Positions 19,951 through 28,597 of a stretch of DNA of 64,000 nucleotides are shown here, piece by piece (within the stretch, counting starts at the first letter, position 1; the number at the start of each line of letters is the position of its first letter). This stretch comes from CAIRTM01 sp963723235 (GTDB lineage Bacteria > Desulfobacterota > WTBG01 > CAIYCZ01 > CAIRTM01): assembly GCA_963723235.1 (NCBI GenBank), contig CAVRPV010000004.1:1-64000 (forward strand). Reading direction: 5' to 3'. The notes under the pieces were generated by a model, which was given only the letters and a program-made list of their open reading frames with translations, did not search any database and was not told the origin of the DNA. Position numbers and translations under genes: made by a program.

Positions 19951-20958
19951 TCAGCACTGTTGATTGGCCCCTGCGCCCACTCTGTCTGCAGACTGCTGTG
20001 CACATGCCACTTGCCGCTGTATCCATGCGTACGTATGCTCCAGACCCTCTTGTAAAGGCCGCGATGGTGCCCAGCCCAGTTTCTCCCGTATTAAACGATT
20101 GTCGGAATTGCGCCCCCTGACGCCCTCAGGACCCGGTATGTGCTGTATCAGCGCAGTTTTACCCGCAATACTCAAAATCATTTCAGCCAGGCGGTTGATA
20201 GACACCATTTCTTCTGAGCCGATATTCATCGGCCCGACAAAATCCGAGCGCATCAGCTTAACCGTTCCGGTCAGGCATTCATCAATATACAAAAAGGAAC
20301 GCGTCTGTTCACCATCGCCCCACATCTCAAGGCTTTCACCGTCCTGCAGCATGGCAATTTTACGACACAGGGCCGCAGGCGCCTTTTCACGCCCGCCGCA
20401 CCAGGTGCCCTCCGGTCCGAAAATATTATGGTAGCGCGCAACCCGAACATTCATGCCATGGTTGCGCCCATAAGCCAGGAACAAACGTTCACTGAACAGT
20501 TTCTCCCAGCCGTAATCACTGTCAGGGTTTGCAGGATACGCAGAATCTTCTGTACATAAAGGATTATCAGGATCTGTTTGATTATGCTGCGGATAGACGC
20601 ATGCAGACGATGCATAGAAAATACGTTTGATCCCCTGCTTGCAGCAGGCATCCAGCACGTTGAGATTTATCAATGCTGAATTGTGCATGATATCCGCGTC
20701 GTTGTCGCCGGTAAAAACAAAGCCCGCCCCACCCATGTCCGCGGCCAGCTGATAGACTTCATCGAAGCGTGTATCGATAACCTGTTGACACAGCAGTGGA
20801 TCCCGCAGATCTCCCCGGATGAATTCATCAGCCGCACTGTGTGCAAATTCGGGGTATTTGATATCAACCCCGCGAACCCAGGCACCCTCATTCTTCAGAA
20901 ATTTTGCCAAATGGCTCCCGATAAAACCGCCGGCACCACACATAAGTATTTTTTTCAT
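19951..20958 (-). CDS. GDP-mannose 3,5-epimerase-like NAD-dependent epimerase
   Basis: A 335-residue extended short-chain dehydrogenase. The NAD motif GAGGFIGSHLAKFL is at residues 8-21. YQLAADMGGAGFVFT, MHNSALINLNVLDAC, FYASSACVYPQ and DYGWEKLFSERLFLAYG (the YxxxK pair, here YGWEK) are the diagnostic strings of plant-type GDP-mannose 3,5-epimerases, as are ARYHNIFGPEGTWCGGREKA and the Arg in TRSFLYIDE. The reaction converts GDP-mannose to GDP-L-galactose or GDP-L-gulose. Downstream is a fucosyltransferase-like gene 13 bases away, consistent with making an L-galactose-type glycan. Its upstream neighbour is a PLP enzyme with 26 bases between. Confidence 0.82.
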   Translation of the reverse strand: MKKILMCGAGGFIGSHLAKFLKNEGAWVRGVDIKYPEFAHSAADEFIRGDLRDPLLCQQVIDTRFDEVYQLAADMGGAGFVFTGDNDADIMHNSALINLNVLDACCKQGIKRIFYASSACVYPQHNQTDPDNPLCTEDSAYPANPDSDYGWEKLFSERLFLAYGRNHGMNVRVARYHNIFGPEGTWCGGREKAPAALCRKIAMLQDGESLEMWGDGEQTRSFLYIDECLTGTVKLMRSDFVGPMNIGSEEMVSINRLAEMILSIAGKTALIQHIPGPEGVRGRNSDNRLIREKLGWAPSRPLQEGLEHTYAWIQRQVACAQQSADRVGAGANQQC

Positions 20959-20984
20959 TAAAGATCAGCCTGCATACATTGTGA

Positions 20985-22049
20985 TCATTCAAAATAGCGG
21001 TGAAACTCAACGGGCAGACAATGGAAGTCTATGCTCTGGATTTCAGGAGGCAAGGGACAGGAATTTTTTGTTACCCAGAACAGCAGGTTTTTGCCCCCTG
21101 CGGCGTGCCGGGCTTCGGCAAGGAATGCAGCGGCTGTTTTCCCGGTATAGGTCTGATCCAGTGTGATCTGCTGGCATCTGTCAAACATATCAATCGCCTC
21201 AGATGCTTCCCGGGTCATTTCCCCGTATCCCGGGCCGTAAAACGCATGCTCAACACTCAACACTGCAGGATCAAACGAAAGGCTGGCCAATGCAGGATCA
21301 GACTCAATCAGCATGCGCCTGGTCGATTCAAAAAGCTCGTGATATTTTTCGTCGTTTGCCACGAATCGGGCACGACCCTTATCGCCCGGATTCTGCTGTG
21401 CAGGCCTGCCGCACGGATACCCAGCGCAAGGCCGGCAGCCGTTCCCATGGTGCCGTAAGCAATAAAAATTTCATCGGGTTCCGGAAGCTCTCCCCGCTCA
21501 ATCTGCATTTTCAGTTCGAACGCTGCATTGACATACCCAAGAGCCCCGAGCGCGCATGAACCGCCCGGCGGGATACAGTACAGGCTTTCACGCCGCTCTG
21601 CGGCGCTCAGCAGGAAATCCTCCATCATCCGCACAGTGCTCAGCATAGCTGTCGGCATGATGCAGATGAGCTCCGGCATGGAAATCTGCGAGAAGATTAG
21701 CGCGCACCTCTTCGGTTGAAGGCTGAGCAAATAACATCAATTCAACCTGAAGGCCAAGTTTTTGACCATAGATTGCTGTTGCAAGGGCATGGTTTGACCC
21801 TGCCGCGCCCGAGGTGACAATCCTCCGCATTCCTTTTTGTACGGCATCCGCAAGGATAAACTCCAGCTTGCGGACCTTATTGCCCCCATAGGGATTTCCG
21901 CTCAGGTCATCCCGTTTTACATAGAGCCCCTGTCGCCCAAGTAGCTTTGCAAGGTGGCTAAGTTCCTCAACCGGTGTAGGGAAAAACCCCAGCGGACACC
22001 AGGGCAGTCGATGTGATAATTGCGGAAAGGCACTGAAGAGTGGAATCAT
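20985..22049 (-). CDS. PLP-dependent D-cysteine desulfhydrase / ACC deaminase-like enzyme
   Basis: About 354 residues with frame changes near 21690 and 21360. The N-terminal part shows WCPLGFFPTPVEELSHLAKL, LYVKRDDLSGNPYGGNKVRKL (PLP Lys in GGNKVRK) and TSGAAGSNHALATAIYG. The middle shows YCIPPGGSCALGALGYVNAA and FIAYGTMGTAAGLALGIRAA, the phosphate-binding loop. The C-terminus is LDQTYTGKTAAAFLAEARH. These are features of the 1-aminocyclopropane-1-carboxylate deaminase / D-cysteine desulfhydrase branch of fold-type II PLP enzymes; which activity applies cannot be decided. It is first in a run with the epimerase and glycosyltransferase genes. Confidence 0.78.
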
Positions 22050-22188
22050 GGATTACCTGAAGGTTGGGGTGAGGGTGGAAAAGTCTGCCGCACTTTAACA
22101 CAACCCCAAGAAGGGGGGTCGTATATAAAAAAACAGTTGCTGATCATTGACGAGAGCATTTTCCTTTTTACTATAACCATATATGAAG

Positions 22189-22259
22189 TGTCATCTCGAC
22201 CGCAGGGAGAGATCTTGGTTTTAAGATTTCTCAATCGCTTGCGCTCCTTCGAAATGACA
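22189..22259. repeat. REP-like repeat, TGTCATCTCGAC ... GAAATGACA
   Basis: Terminal inverted ends TGTCAT/ATGACA enclose GGGAGAGATCTT and AAGATTTCTC arms. The opening and arms match the copy at 4111-4190. It lies in the gap between the PLP enzyme (starts 22049) and the flavodoxin-domain gene (ends 22360). Nothing else is evident in that 310-base gap. Confidence 0.7.
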
Positions 22260-22359
22260 ATCAGGCTAGGGTATTTAGAAAAATGCTCTAGCGCTGAGAC
22301 ATGTGCAACACGTTGAACCTGCGTCCCACAATGCCTCAACGCCGCAAGGAGACCGGGTA

Positions 22360-23374
22360 TTAGTCAACCTTCCTGCCGTCTGCCCACAGCAGCGCTTCAG
22401 CGCGTGCGATATTCTCTTCAGCGCCTGTGCGGATTGCCGCTTTCCCATTGCAGCGAAAGGCAATGTGGACATTGCCCGGATCCTCCGGAAATGTCGCCGG
22501 AACGATATGGATCGTTAGGCCTTTCTTGTCGTCCTGTTTTCTTGCCTGAAAATGGACATTATAGAAAGTTTTCTGCTCTTCTATCAATTCAAGGCCCGCC
22601 TCGCGTGCCCACTGTTTGATAAGCGCAACGACCCCATCAAGGGTGCTGCGAACGCGAGAACGCGAATAAAACATACGGGGCGTATTTTTGCAGACCGTAA
22701 AAATGCGCTCCGGCGTTTTATCCATGTTTCCGTCGGCAAGACGGGCCGGCTGCATGGTCTCCCAGAACACTCGACGCTTTTCCGTATCATGCACAGGAGG
22801 CAGGCCGAGCATGTTGACACGTATGTCATTGGCAAAGGCCTCCACCCGCTCCGGTATCATTGATTCCCAAATATCGCGGCCATACCAGCCGCATTTATCC
22901 TTGGGCATTGTTCTTTCAAGCAGCCATATCAGGGAAGCGTCCCCCCTGTTGAGACGCGGCGTTGTCTGGCGCCCGCCAAAACCCCCGAGTGTAACAGGTT
23001 TCAGTTCCGGAAACATGGTCAGCATGTGTATAAAATAATTCCTGCCGCTGGACAGATGCGGCTTCTTCCACGGAGGCATGGTCATGACCGTGGTTTCATC
23101 ACAGTCACCGCAGTGCACGTAGAAAGCCGTCTGCTTTTTCGCAAGCTCCGCGTAATGCTGCTGAATAAATGCGTACACATCCTTTGACGGTTTTTCCCAT
23201 CGGGTATAGCTGCCGATAATGACATAATCATACGGTTCAAGGGTGATGATCTGGCGAAGGCCTTTAACCTCAAGAGATTGATCATACCCAATAAGGGCCT
23301 TGATCCAGTAGGCTGATTCGGCCGTAGAGCCATACCGCGTATCGTAAACAAGCAAGGCCTTTAACGTCTTTCAT
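22360..23374 (-). CDS. Flavodoxin-domain protein with uncharacterised C-terminal half
   Basis: About 337 residues. The N-terminus reads KALLVYDTRYGSTAESAYWI, an FMN phosphate-binding loop of the flavodoxin/HemG type; YDYVIIGSYTRWEKPSKDVYAF and TAFYVHCGDCDET follow in flavodoxin order. After about residue 150 comes a region with LGGFGGRQTTPRLNRGDASL, ERTMPKDKCGWYGRDIWESM and, from about 230, a unit (RSTLDGVVALIKQWAREAG, FYNVHFQARKQDDKKGLTIH) that I do not recognise. AAGGAA precedes an ATG at 23374 that is one base out of frame; dropping one G gives MKDVKALLVYDT, so I place the start there. A ferredoxin gene is 72 bases upstream, suggesting an electron-transfer pair. Confidence 0.65.
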
Positions 23375-23446
23375 TGCGTTCCTTTCTGCACGATGCTGCA
23401 TTGTGGTAAAAATGGAGCCAACTGCAGGCGCCATTGAAGGTCATGC

Positions 23447-23638
23447 TCATTCACGAACAATACATGATCCCAGGCAGTGATTGATGGCCGTTGTAATGCC
23501 GCGCTCATATTCCGGCAGCCCTTCCGGGTGCAGAACAGTTGCAACCTCATCAACCAGCTTGAACATCTCCGGGCAGGTTACCTCGCACATGCCGCACCCG
23601 GTGCAATCTTCAGCACGAATAGATATCACCATACTCAT
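23447..23638 (-). CDS. Small single-cluster [4Fe-4S] ferredoxin
   Basis: A 63-residue protein. Residues from position 4 read VISIRAEDCTGCGMCEVTCP: three Cys of a 4Fe-4S site in CxxCxxC spacing plus a further Cys before Pro, with the remote Cys in HCLGSC near the C-terminus. The additional CMC/TC arrangement is typical of monocluster ferredoxins of anaerobes, in which the fourth ligand is the distal Cys. The start is the ATG at 23638, preceded by TGGAGA. The flavodoxin-domain gene follows on the same strand, so the two may form a redox relay. Confidence 0.85.
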   Translation of the reverse strand: MSMVISIRAEDCTGCGMCEVTCPEMFKLVDEVATVLHPEGLPEYERGITTAINHCLGSCIVRE

Positions 23639-23755
23639 CGTCCCACGTCTCCATTGTGAAAGTTTAACGATCAATGCTACTTACATCGGCCCGGGGCAAC
23701 GTCCATTTTTATGAGCGTCACTCGGCCCGACATGCTTAAGTATGGTTATGCCGGG

Positions 23756-25915
23756 TCAGTATGCGCATGATCCATCAACGCATTTTTCCAGCGTCAGCTC
23801 AAAATTGATAGTTTCCGGGATGCCGCCGCCAAGCGTGAACCGGCCTTCGTCACTCAGCTCGTACAGTCCCCATTCATAGTCGCCGTCCTTGAGCAGCGGC
23901 GGAAATTTAGTCGAAAAATAGAGACCGACAAACAGCTGATAATCACCGCTCAGGCAGCTTTCCCGGTAGTAGGTGCACGCCGACAAAACCATGGTGTAGG
24001 GGTGCCCAAGCGATATGTCGGGATTAAGTACGACATTGTCATCAGTACCGCCATCGGGCGGACCCATCGGCATTCCAGTCCAACCGTCGGATGTATACCA
24101 GAAAGCCATGATCTGGTCAGGCTGGCGGGGTAGCTCTTCGGGAACCTTAATCGTGAGGATCACCTGATCGCACTGATCGCACACGTCGGTCGGAGGCGGG
24201 GTGGGATCAAATGACGTGCTTTCACACGGACCCCAGCAATCCCCTGACGCGCTGCAAACCTGAGCGCCGGTTTTGCCGTTGGTGGCAGAGCACTCCCGCG
24301 TGGTGCTGGACATGCAGGCCTCAATCTCTTCGCATACTATCGGTATGGAGGGTTCATCGCGGATACAGCGCACTTCAGCGAGACTGTTAATGTGATTGTA
24401 GGTTACCGCGCCAATGTCAAACAAGGCGCTCGCGATCCAGTTGTCTCTGTTTGATGCGGCGCCGACAGCCCAGTACTCAAGCGGATGGATGCCATGAGTG
24501 GCCGGATCGGGACGATGACATGAACCCTTGAGCACCTCCGGCCAGTAACAGCCTTCAATGCCGGGCCCATCGCCGTTCGGAAGTCCGCCACAGGCAGTGT
24601 CCTGACCGTCTTCAAACGAGCTGCCGTCCCACATGGGGCAACTGCCGGAGGGATACTCTGTGTTCGGGTTACCGCGTATAAGGCTGCGCAGCTCATCGAT
24701 ATTCGGCAGGCGCCAGTCATCATAGCCAAGCGCGACCAGTTCTTCGCAGTAGCGTTCAGCATCATATGAAACAATGCCGGGGTAATCAGGGGTCAGATAG
24801 TCCTTTTGCGGATCCTGCCAGCAGATGTCTGTGGCATTATCGCACCACACCGAGTAGTAGGCGCACTGGCACTCATCCCAGCCGGAGTTATCAGCATTGC
24901 AGTTCTGCACGCTGATGGTGCCGTCCGGGCAGAAGCATTCCTGATTGCCCGCATACTTGATGATGGTACCTTTGTTGCCAACCGCGTAAATTTCACCTTC
25001 TGATACGCCCCAGATGCCGTTAAGGTTGGATTTGGTTGGAACCGTGATCTGCGACCATGCAGTGCCGTTGAAGTGCATAACCGTGCCCTTTGCGCCGACA
25101 GCATACACGTTATTCATATCCGTGCCCCACACCGCACGCAAGTCTGCCCTGGTGTTGCTGTCCATGGTGGTGACAAGGCCGTCATTGAGCTTGCGGACGA
25201 TAACGCCGCCGTCGCCGACGGCAAAAAAGTTCCGGCTGTCAACGGCCCAGATAGCCCGCAGGGTGCTGCTCACCGGTGACTCCCAGGTATCCATTGTATT
25301 CTGCTCCTGGGAATCATAGCCGGCATACCAGCCGATGATACCTTTTGAGCCAACCATGAGCACATTTTGATCGGCCGCACTGTAAAAGGCGCCATAGAGG
25401 TCGTTCTTGTATTCGTGTTGCGGCTGAGACCGGAACCGAGTCTCATTGCCGTCAAGAATGTTGTGGTAGTAGCGCGGCATCCCCCGAGGACGAAAGGTGT
25501 TGCTCTTGCCGACAGCGATTATTTTGCCGTTGTCCGCGTCAGGTCCGCCGATGCCGTAGAGCGGATAGTTTTTTCCCTGGCCGTGAATTTTGCCCCAGGT
25601 GCTGCCGTTGCCCCTGAAAATGCCGCGATAATCACCCACAGCATACAGCGTGTTTGTCCCTGATGCCCAGACAGTATTCAGGTTCCAGGTGGTGCCTGAT
25701 TCCTGAGGGCTCCAGCCGGAACCGTCATATTTCAGAATTGTGCCCTTGCTGCCGACTGCATACACCGTACCATCAGAAAAACCCGAAACGCTGTTGAGGT
25801 TTCGATTGGTGCCAGACAGCATGACTTCCCATGTACAGGATGCATGTACACCGGATGAAAACAGTGACAGCGTTGCCAGGATGCTCAGGACTGTTAATGC
25901 ATATGCCTTTTTCAT
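23756..25915 (-). CDS. Secreted beta-propeller / Lcl (DUF1566) domain protein
   Basis: A 719-residue exported protein with signal peptide MKKAYALTVLSILATLSLFS (cleavage near HAS). Residues about 28-330 are eight or so repeats of the type LNSVSGFSDGTVYAVGSKGT then ILKYDGSGW, a photosystem-assembly (Ycf48)-like or kelch-like propeller. A Cys-rich linker (ECFCPDGTISVQNCNADNSG) leads into a DUF1566/Lcl domain: DAERYCEELVALGYDDWRLP, NIDELRSLIRGNP, YWAVGAASNRDNWIASALF and EVRCIRDE. A second Cys-rich stretch with CSATNGKTGAQVCSASGDC precedes a C-terminal beta domain. It is predicted to be a surface or extracellular binding protein; the ligand is unknown. It has its own promoter at 26055-26084. Confidence 0.75.
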   Translation of the reverse strand: MKKAYALTVLSILATLSLFSSGVHASCTWEVMLSGTNRNLNSVSGFSDGTVYAVGSKGTILKYDGSGWSPQESGTTWNLNTVWASGTNTLYAVGDYRGIFRGNGSTWGKIHGQGKNYPLYGIGGPDADNGKIIAVGKSNTFRPRGMPRYYHNILDGNETRFRSQPQHEYKNDLYGAFYSAADQNVLMVGSKGIIGWYAGYDSQEQNTMDTWESPVSSTLRAIWAVDSRNFFAVGDGGVIVRKLNDGLVTTMDSNTRADLRAVWGTDMNNVYAVGAKGTVMHFNGTAWSQITVPTKSNLNGIWGVSEGEIYAVGNKGTIIKYAGNQECFCPDGTISVQNCNADNSGWDECQCAYYSVWCDNATDICWQDPQKDYLTPDYPGIVSYDAERYCEELVALGYDDWRLPNIDELRSLIRGNPNTEYPSGSCPMWDGSSFEDGQDTACGGLPNGDGPGIEGCYWPEVLKGSCHRPDPATHGIHPLEYWAVGAASNRDNWIASALFDIGAVTYNHINSLAEVRCIRDEPSIPIVCEEIEACMSSTTRECSATNGKTGAQVCSASGDCWGPCESTSFDPTPPPTDVCDQCDQVILTIKVPEELPRQPDQIMAFWYTSDGWTGMPMGPPDGGTDDNVVLNPDISLGHPYTMVLSACTYYRESCLSGDYQLFVGLYFSTKFPPLLKDGDYEWGLYELSDEGRFTLGGGIPETINFELTLEKCVDGSCAY

Positions 25916-26054
25916 GCTGCCTCCCCTGTGATTATGTTCGATAGGCGCAAAAAGCTTTTATCTGCCCATTATCCGCAATCCGCGCTGATCATTCAGCGTT
26001 CCTGCCGATTCTGGCACATGAAAGTTTGAGAAAAGCCTACCATGAAATGCAACA

Positions 26055-26084
26055 ACTATAGGCAGGGCATATATAACATGTCAA
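26055..26084 (-). promoter_or_regulatory. Sigma-70 promoter of the propeller/Lcl gene
   Basis: On the minus strand TTGACA, 18 bases, TATAGT, with GCCTGCC directly before the -10 box as at 5029-5057. It lies about 140 bases before the ATG at 25915, implying a leader of roughly 130 nucleotides. Confidence 0.75.
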
Positions 26085-26311
26085 ATAAAAAATCTTGTCC
26101 ACGGAGCTGCGCAGTGGGCGGCTTGAGACACATTCGCAACAGAGACGAAACGCCTTTCGGATAACAGCCTTACCTGCCTTGCAATGACATATCAACCCGG
26201 AGGGCCGTTTGCGAACGCACCGAACCCATTCAACACCGCTGGATTGAGTTTCGCTGCCGGCACGTTACATGAAAAATGTTAAAAAATCATACTCCAGGAT
26301 GCATTTTTTGC

Positions 26312-26340
26312 TTGACTGAAAGTGGGAAATAGCGCACTAT
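26312..26340 (+). promoter_or_regulatory. Sigma-70 promoter upstream of fusA
   Basis: TTGACT, 17 bases, CACTAT. The transcript would begin near 26347 and reach the leader hairpin at 26368 within about 20 nucleotides. Confidence 0.65.
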
Positions 26341-26367
26341 GAAAGCACACATTGTAGTGTACACAAA

Positions 26368-26394
26368 CCCGTATGCGCGGCATGCGGGTTTTTT
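26368..26394 (+). terminator. Terminator-like hairpin in the fusA leader
   Basis: CCCGTATG, loop CGCGG, CATGCGGG, then six T. It is an eight-pair stem with one G-U pair followed by a U tract, placed 35 bases before the fusA start codon and about 20 after the predicted transcription start. It could attenuate fusA or end a tiny separate transcript of about 45 nucleotides. An ACAC-ATTGTA-GTGT stem (26347-26360) precedes it and could take part in alternative pairing. Confidence 0.6.
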
Positions 26395-26428
26395 CAGTAT
26401 TACCGAAACTTTTTTGAGGTTATAGGCT

Positions 26429-28507
26429 GTGGCAAACGATATCACAAAACTAAGAAACATCGGCATTTCCGCACACATTGACAGCGGAAAAACAACACTC
26501 TCCGAGCGCATCCTGTTTTATACGCAGCGCATTCACGCCATTCACGAAGTGCGCGGCAAAGACGGCGTGGGAGCCACCATGGACTTCATGGAGCTGGAGC
26601 GCGAGCGCGGCATTACCATTAACAGCGCGACCACCTACTGCGAATGGCTCGGACATCACATCAACATTATCGACACACCCGGACACGTTGATTTCACGAT
26701 CGAGGTCGAGCGCGCCCTGCGGGTGCTGGACGGTGCCGTCCTGGTACTGTGCTCGGTTGGCGGCGTGCAAAGCCAGTCCTTTACCGTTGACCGCCAGATG
26801 AAGCGCTACAGCGTACCGCGCATCGCATTTGTCAATAAATGCGACCGCGTCGGCGCCAACCCGGTGCGGGTTCGCGATCAACTGCGTGAAAAGCTCAACC
26901 ACAACCCGGTGCTGATGCAGATCCCGATAGGACTTGAAGACAAACTCAGAGGGGTCGTTGATCTGGTAGAAATGCATGCGGTGTGGTTTGAAGGTAACGC
27001 CGGCGAGGAACTGCGTATCGGCCCTATACCCGATGAGCTGTTACAGGAAGCGAAAAACTACCGGGATGAAATGCTTGACGCTGTATCCATGTTCTCCGAC
27101 GAGCTGATGGAGGCAATTCTGGAAGGCGAGCCCACCCGCGAACAGATTCATGCCGCAGTACGCTCCGGCACGCTTGCACTGAAGCTAACCCCGGTCTTTG
27201 TTGGATCTGCGTATAAAAATGTCGGGGTGCAGCCGCTGATGGACGCGGTGGTCAAATATTTGCCGACCCCCTACGACATTCACAATGAAGCTATTGATCT
27301 GTCTTCTCCTGAAGAGCAGGCCGTGACCCTGTCAAACTCCGCAGATGACAGCGCGGTCATGCTGGCCTTTAAGCTTGAGGACGGCCGTTACGGACAGCTC
27401 ACCTATTTGCGCATGTATCAGGGCCGCATCACGGCTGACTCGATGATCACCAACACCCGCACCGGCCGCAAGCAGAAAGTCGGCCGTCTGGTGCGCATGC
27501 ACGCAGATAAAATGGAGGACGTGACCGAGGCCCGTGCCGGTGATATCGTGGCCATGTTCGGCACGGACTGCAATTCCGGCGACACGTTTACCGACGGCAT
27601 CCTGCATGTGTCCATGACCTCCATGTTTGTACCTGAGCCGGTTATCTCGCTGTCAATCAAGCCCGTTGACCAGAAGGCCGAGGCTAATCTTTCTAAAGCC
27701 CTGCGCCGGTTTTCAAAGGAAGATCCCACGTTTCGCACGGAGGTTGATCCCGACTCGGGCGAAACCGTTATCCGCGGCATGGGAGAGCTGCAGCTTGAGG
27801 TCTATATTGAGCGTATGAAGCGCGAGTACGGCGCCGCGGTTGAAACCTCGCCCCCGCGGGTTGCCTATCGCGAAACCGTTTCGCAACGGGCTGATTTCAA
27901 TTACACCCACAAAAAACAAACCGGCGGTTCAGGCCAGTACGGTCGCGTCGCGGGCTTTATGGAGCCCTACCCGGACAACGAATTCGAATTCACGGATAAG
28001 GTTGTCGGCGGCTCCATACCGCGTCAATTTATTTCAGCTGTTGAAAAAGGCTTTGCCTCCATGCTCGCCAAGGGACCGCTTATCGGCGCGAAGGTTACCA
28101 ATGTGCGCGTTGAGATTAACGACGGTGCCTCGCACGCGGTTGACTCCTCGGACATGGCCTTTCAGGAAGCCGCGCGCGGTGCCTGGCGCGAAACCTTCAC
28201 AAAGGCCGCGCCCAAAATTCTCGAGCCGGTCATGCGCGTAACGGTGGAGAGCCCGTCGGAATTCTCCGGCAATATTCTAACCACGCTGATGCAGCGGCGC
28301 GGCATGATCGTCGGCTCTCATGAAGACGGATCAATCGTGCGCATTGAAGCGGAAGTACCGCTTGCGGACATGTTTGGCTATGCAACGATCGTGCGTTCAA
28401 ACACGCAGGGAAAAGCTGAATTCAGCATGGAATTTGCACGCTACCTTCCTGTTCCGGCATCAATAGCCGAAGAACTGATTGCACAAGCGCGCGCGAAATC
28501 AAAATAA
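26429..28507 (+). CDS. fusA: Elongation factor G, spd/mitochondrial EFG1-like
   Basis: A 692-residue translational GTPase in one intact frame. The G1 loop AHIDSGKTT is at residues 15-23, where canonical bacterial EF-G has AHVDAGKTT. Then RGITINSA (G2), DTPGH at 82-86 (G3) and NKCD at 136-139 (G4) follow. Strings such as EVRGKDGVGATMDFMELERE and RALRVLDGAVLVLCSVGGVQ match the spirochaete/planctomycete/deltaproteobacterial spdEFG1 and mitochondrial EFG1 group. Domain IV carries KKQTGGSGQYGRV. The start is GTG at 26429 with GAGGT eight bases upstream. Known spdEFG1 proteins work in translocation while a second paralogue does ribosome recycling, so another EF-G gene is expected elsewhere. Confidence 0.92.
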   Translation: MANDITKLRNIGISAHIDSGKTTLSERILFYTQRIHAIHEVRGKDGVGATMDFMELERERGITINSATTYCEWLGHHINIIDTPGHVDFTIEVERALRVLDGAVLVLCSVGGVQSQSFTVDRQMKRYSVPRIAFVNKCDRVGANPVRVRDQLREKLNHNPVLMQIPIGLEDKLRGVVDLVEMHAVWFEGNAGEELRIGPIPDELLQEAKNYRDEMLDAVSMFSDELMEAILEGEPTREQIHAAVRSGTLALKLTPVFVGSAYKNVGVQPLMDAVVKYLPTPYDIHNEAIDLSSPEEQAVTLSNSADDSAVMLAFKLEDGRYGQLTYLRMYQGRITADSMITNTRTGRKQKVGRLVRMHADKMEDVTEARAGDIVAMFGTDCNSGDTFTDGILHVSMTSMFVPEPVISLSIKPVDQKAEANLSKALRRFSKEDPTFRTEVDPDSGETVIRGMGELQLEVYIERMKREYGAAVETSPPRVAYRETVSQRADFNYTHKKQTGGSGQYGRVAGFMEPYPDNEFEFTDKVVGGSIPRQFISAVEKGFASMLAKGPLIGAKVTNVRVEINDGASHAVDSSDMAFQEAARGAWRETFTKAAPKILEPVMRVTVESPSEFSGNILTTLMQRRGMIVGSHEDGSIVRIEAEVPLADMFGYATIVRSNTQGKAEFSMEFARYLPVPASIAEELIAQARAKSK

Positions 28508-28531
28508 CAGATTGCGGATAAAGTCTTGAGA

Positions 28532-28567
28532 AGGTTGTTAAAAAAGTTTATCTTTTTTCAGCAGCCT
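28532..28567 (+). repeat. Collapsed MITE relic / hairpin behind fusA
   Basis: AGGTTGTTAAAAAAG, six bases, then CTTTTTTCAGCAGCCT. The two arms correspond to the terminal inverted repeats AGGCTGTTGAAAAA / TTTTTCAACAGCCT of the MITE-like elements at 16015, 54911 and 57212, with no interior left. It starts 24 bases after the fusA stop and could act as a hairpin in the fusA mRNA 3' region. Confidence 0.55.
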
Positions 28568-28597
28568 GTTAGGCCCACCAGATCAAAGGAGATTGAC

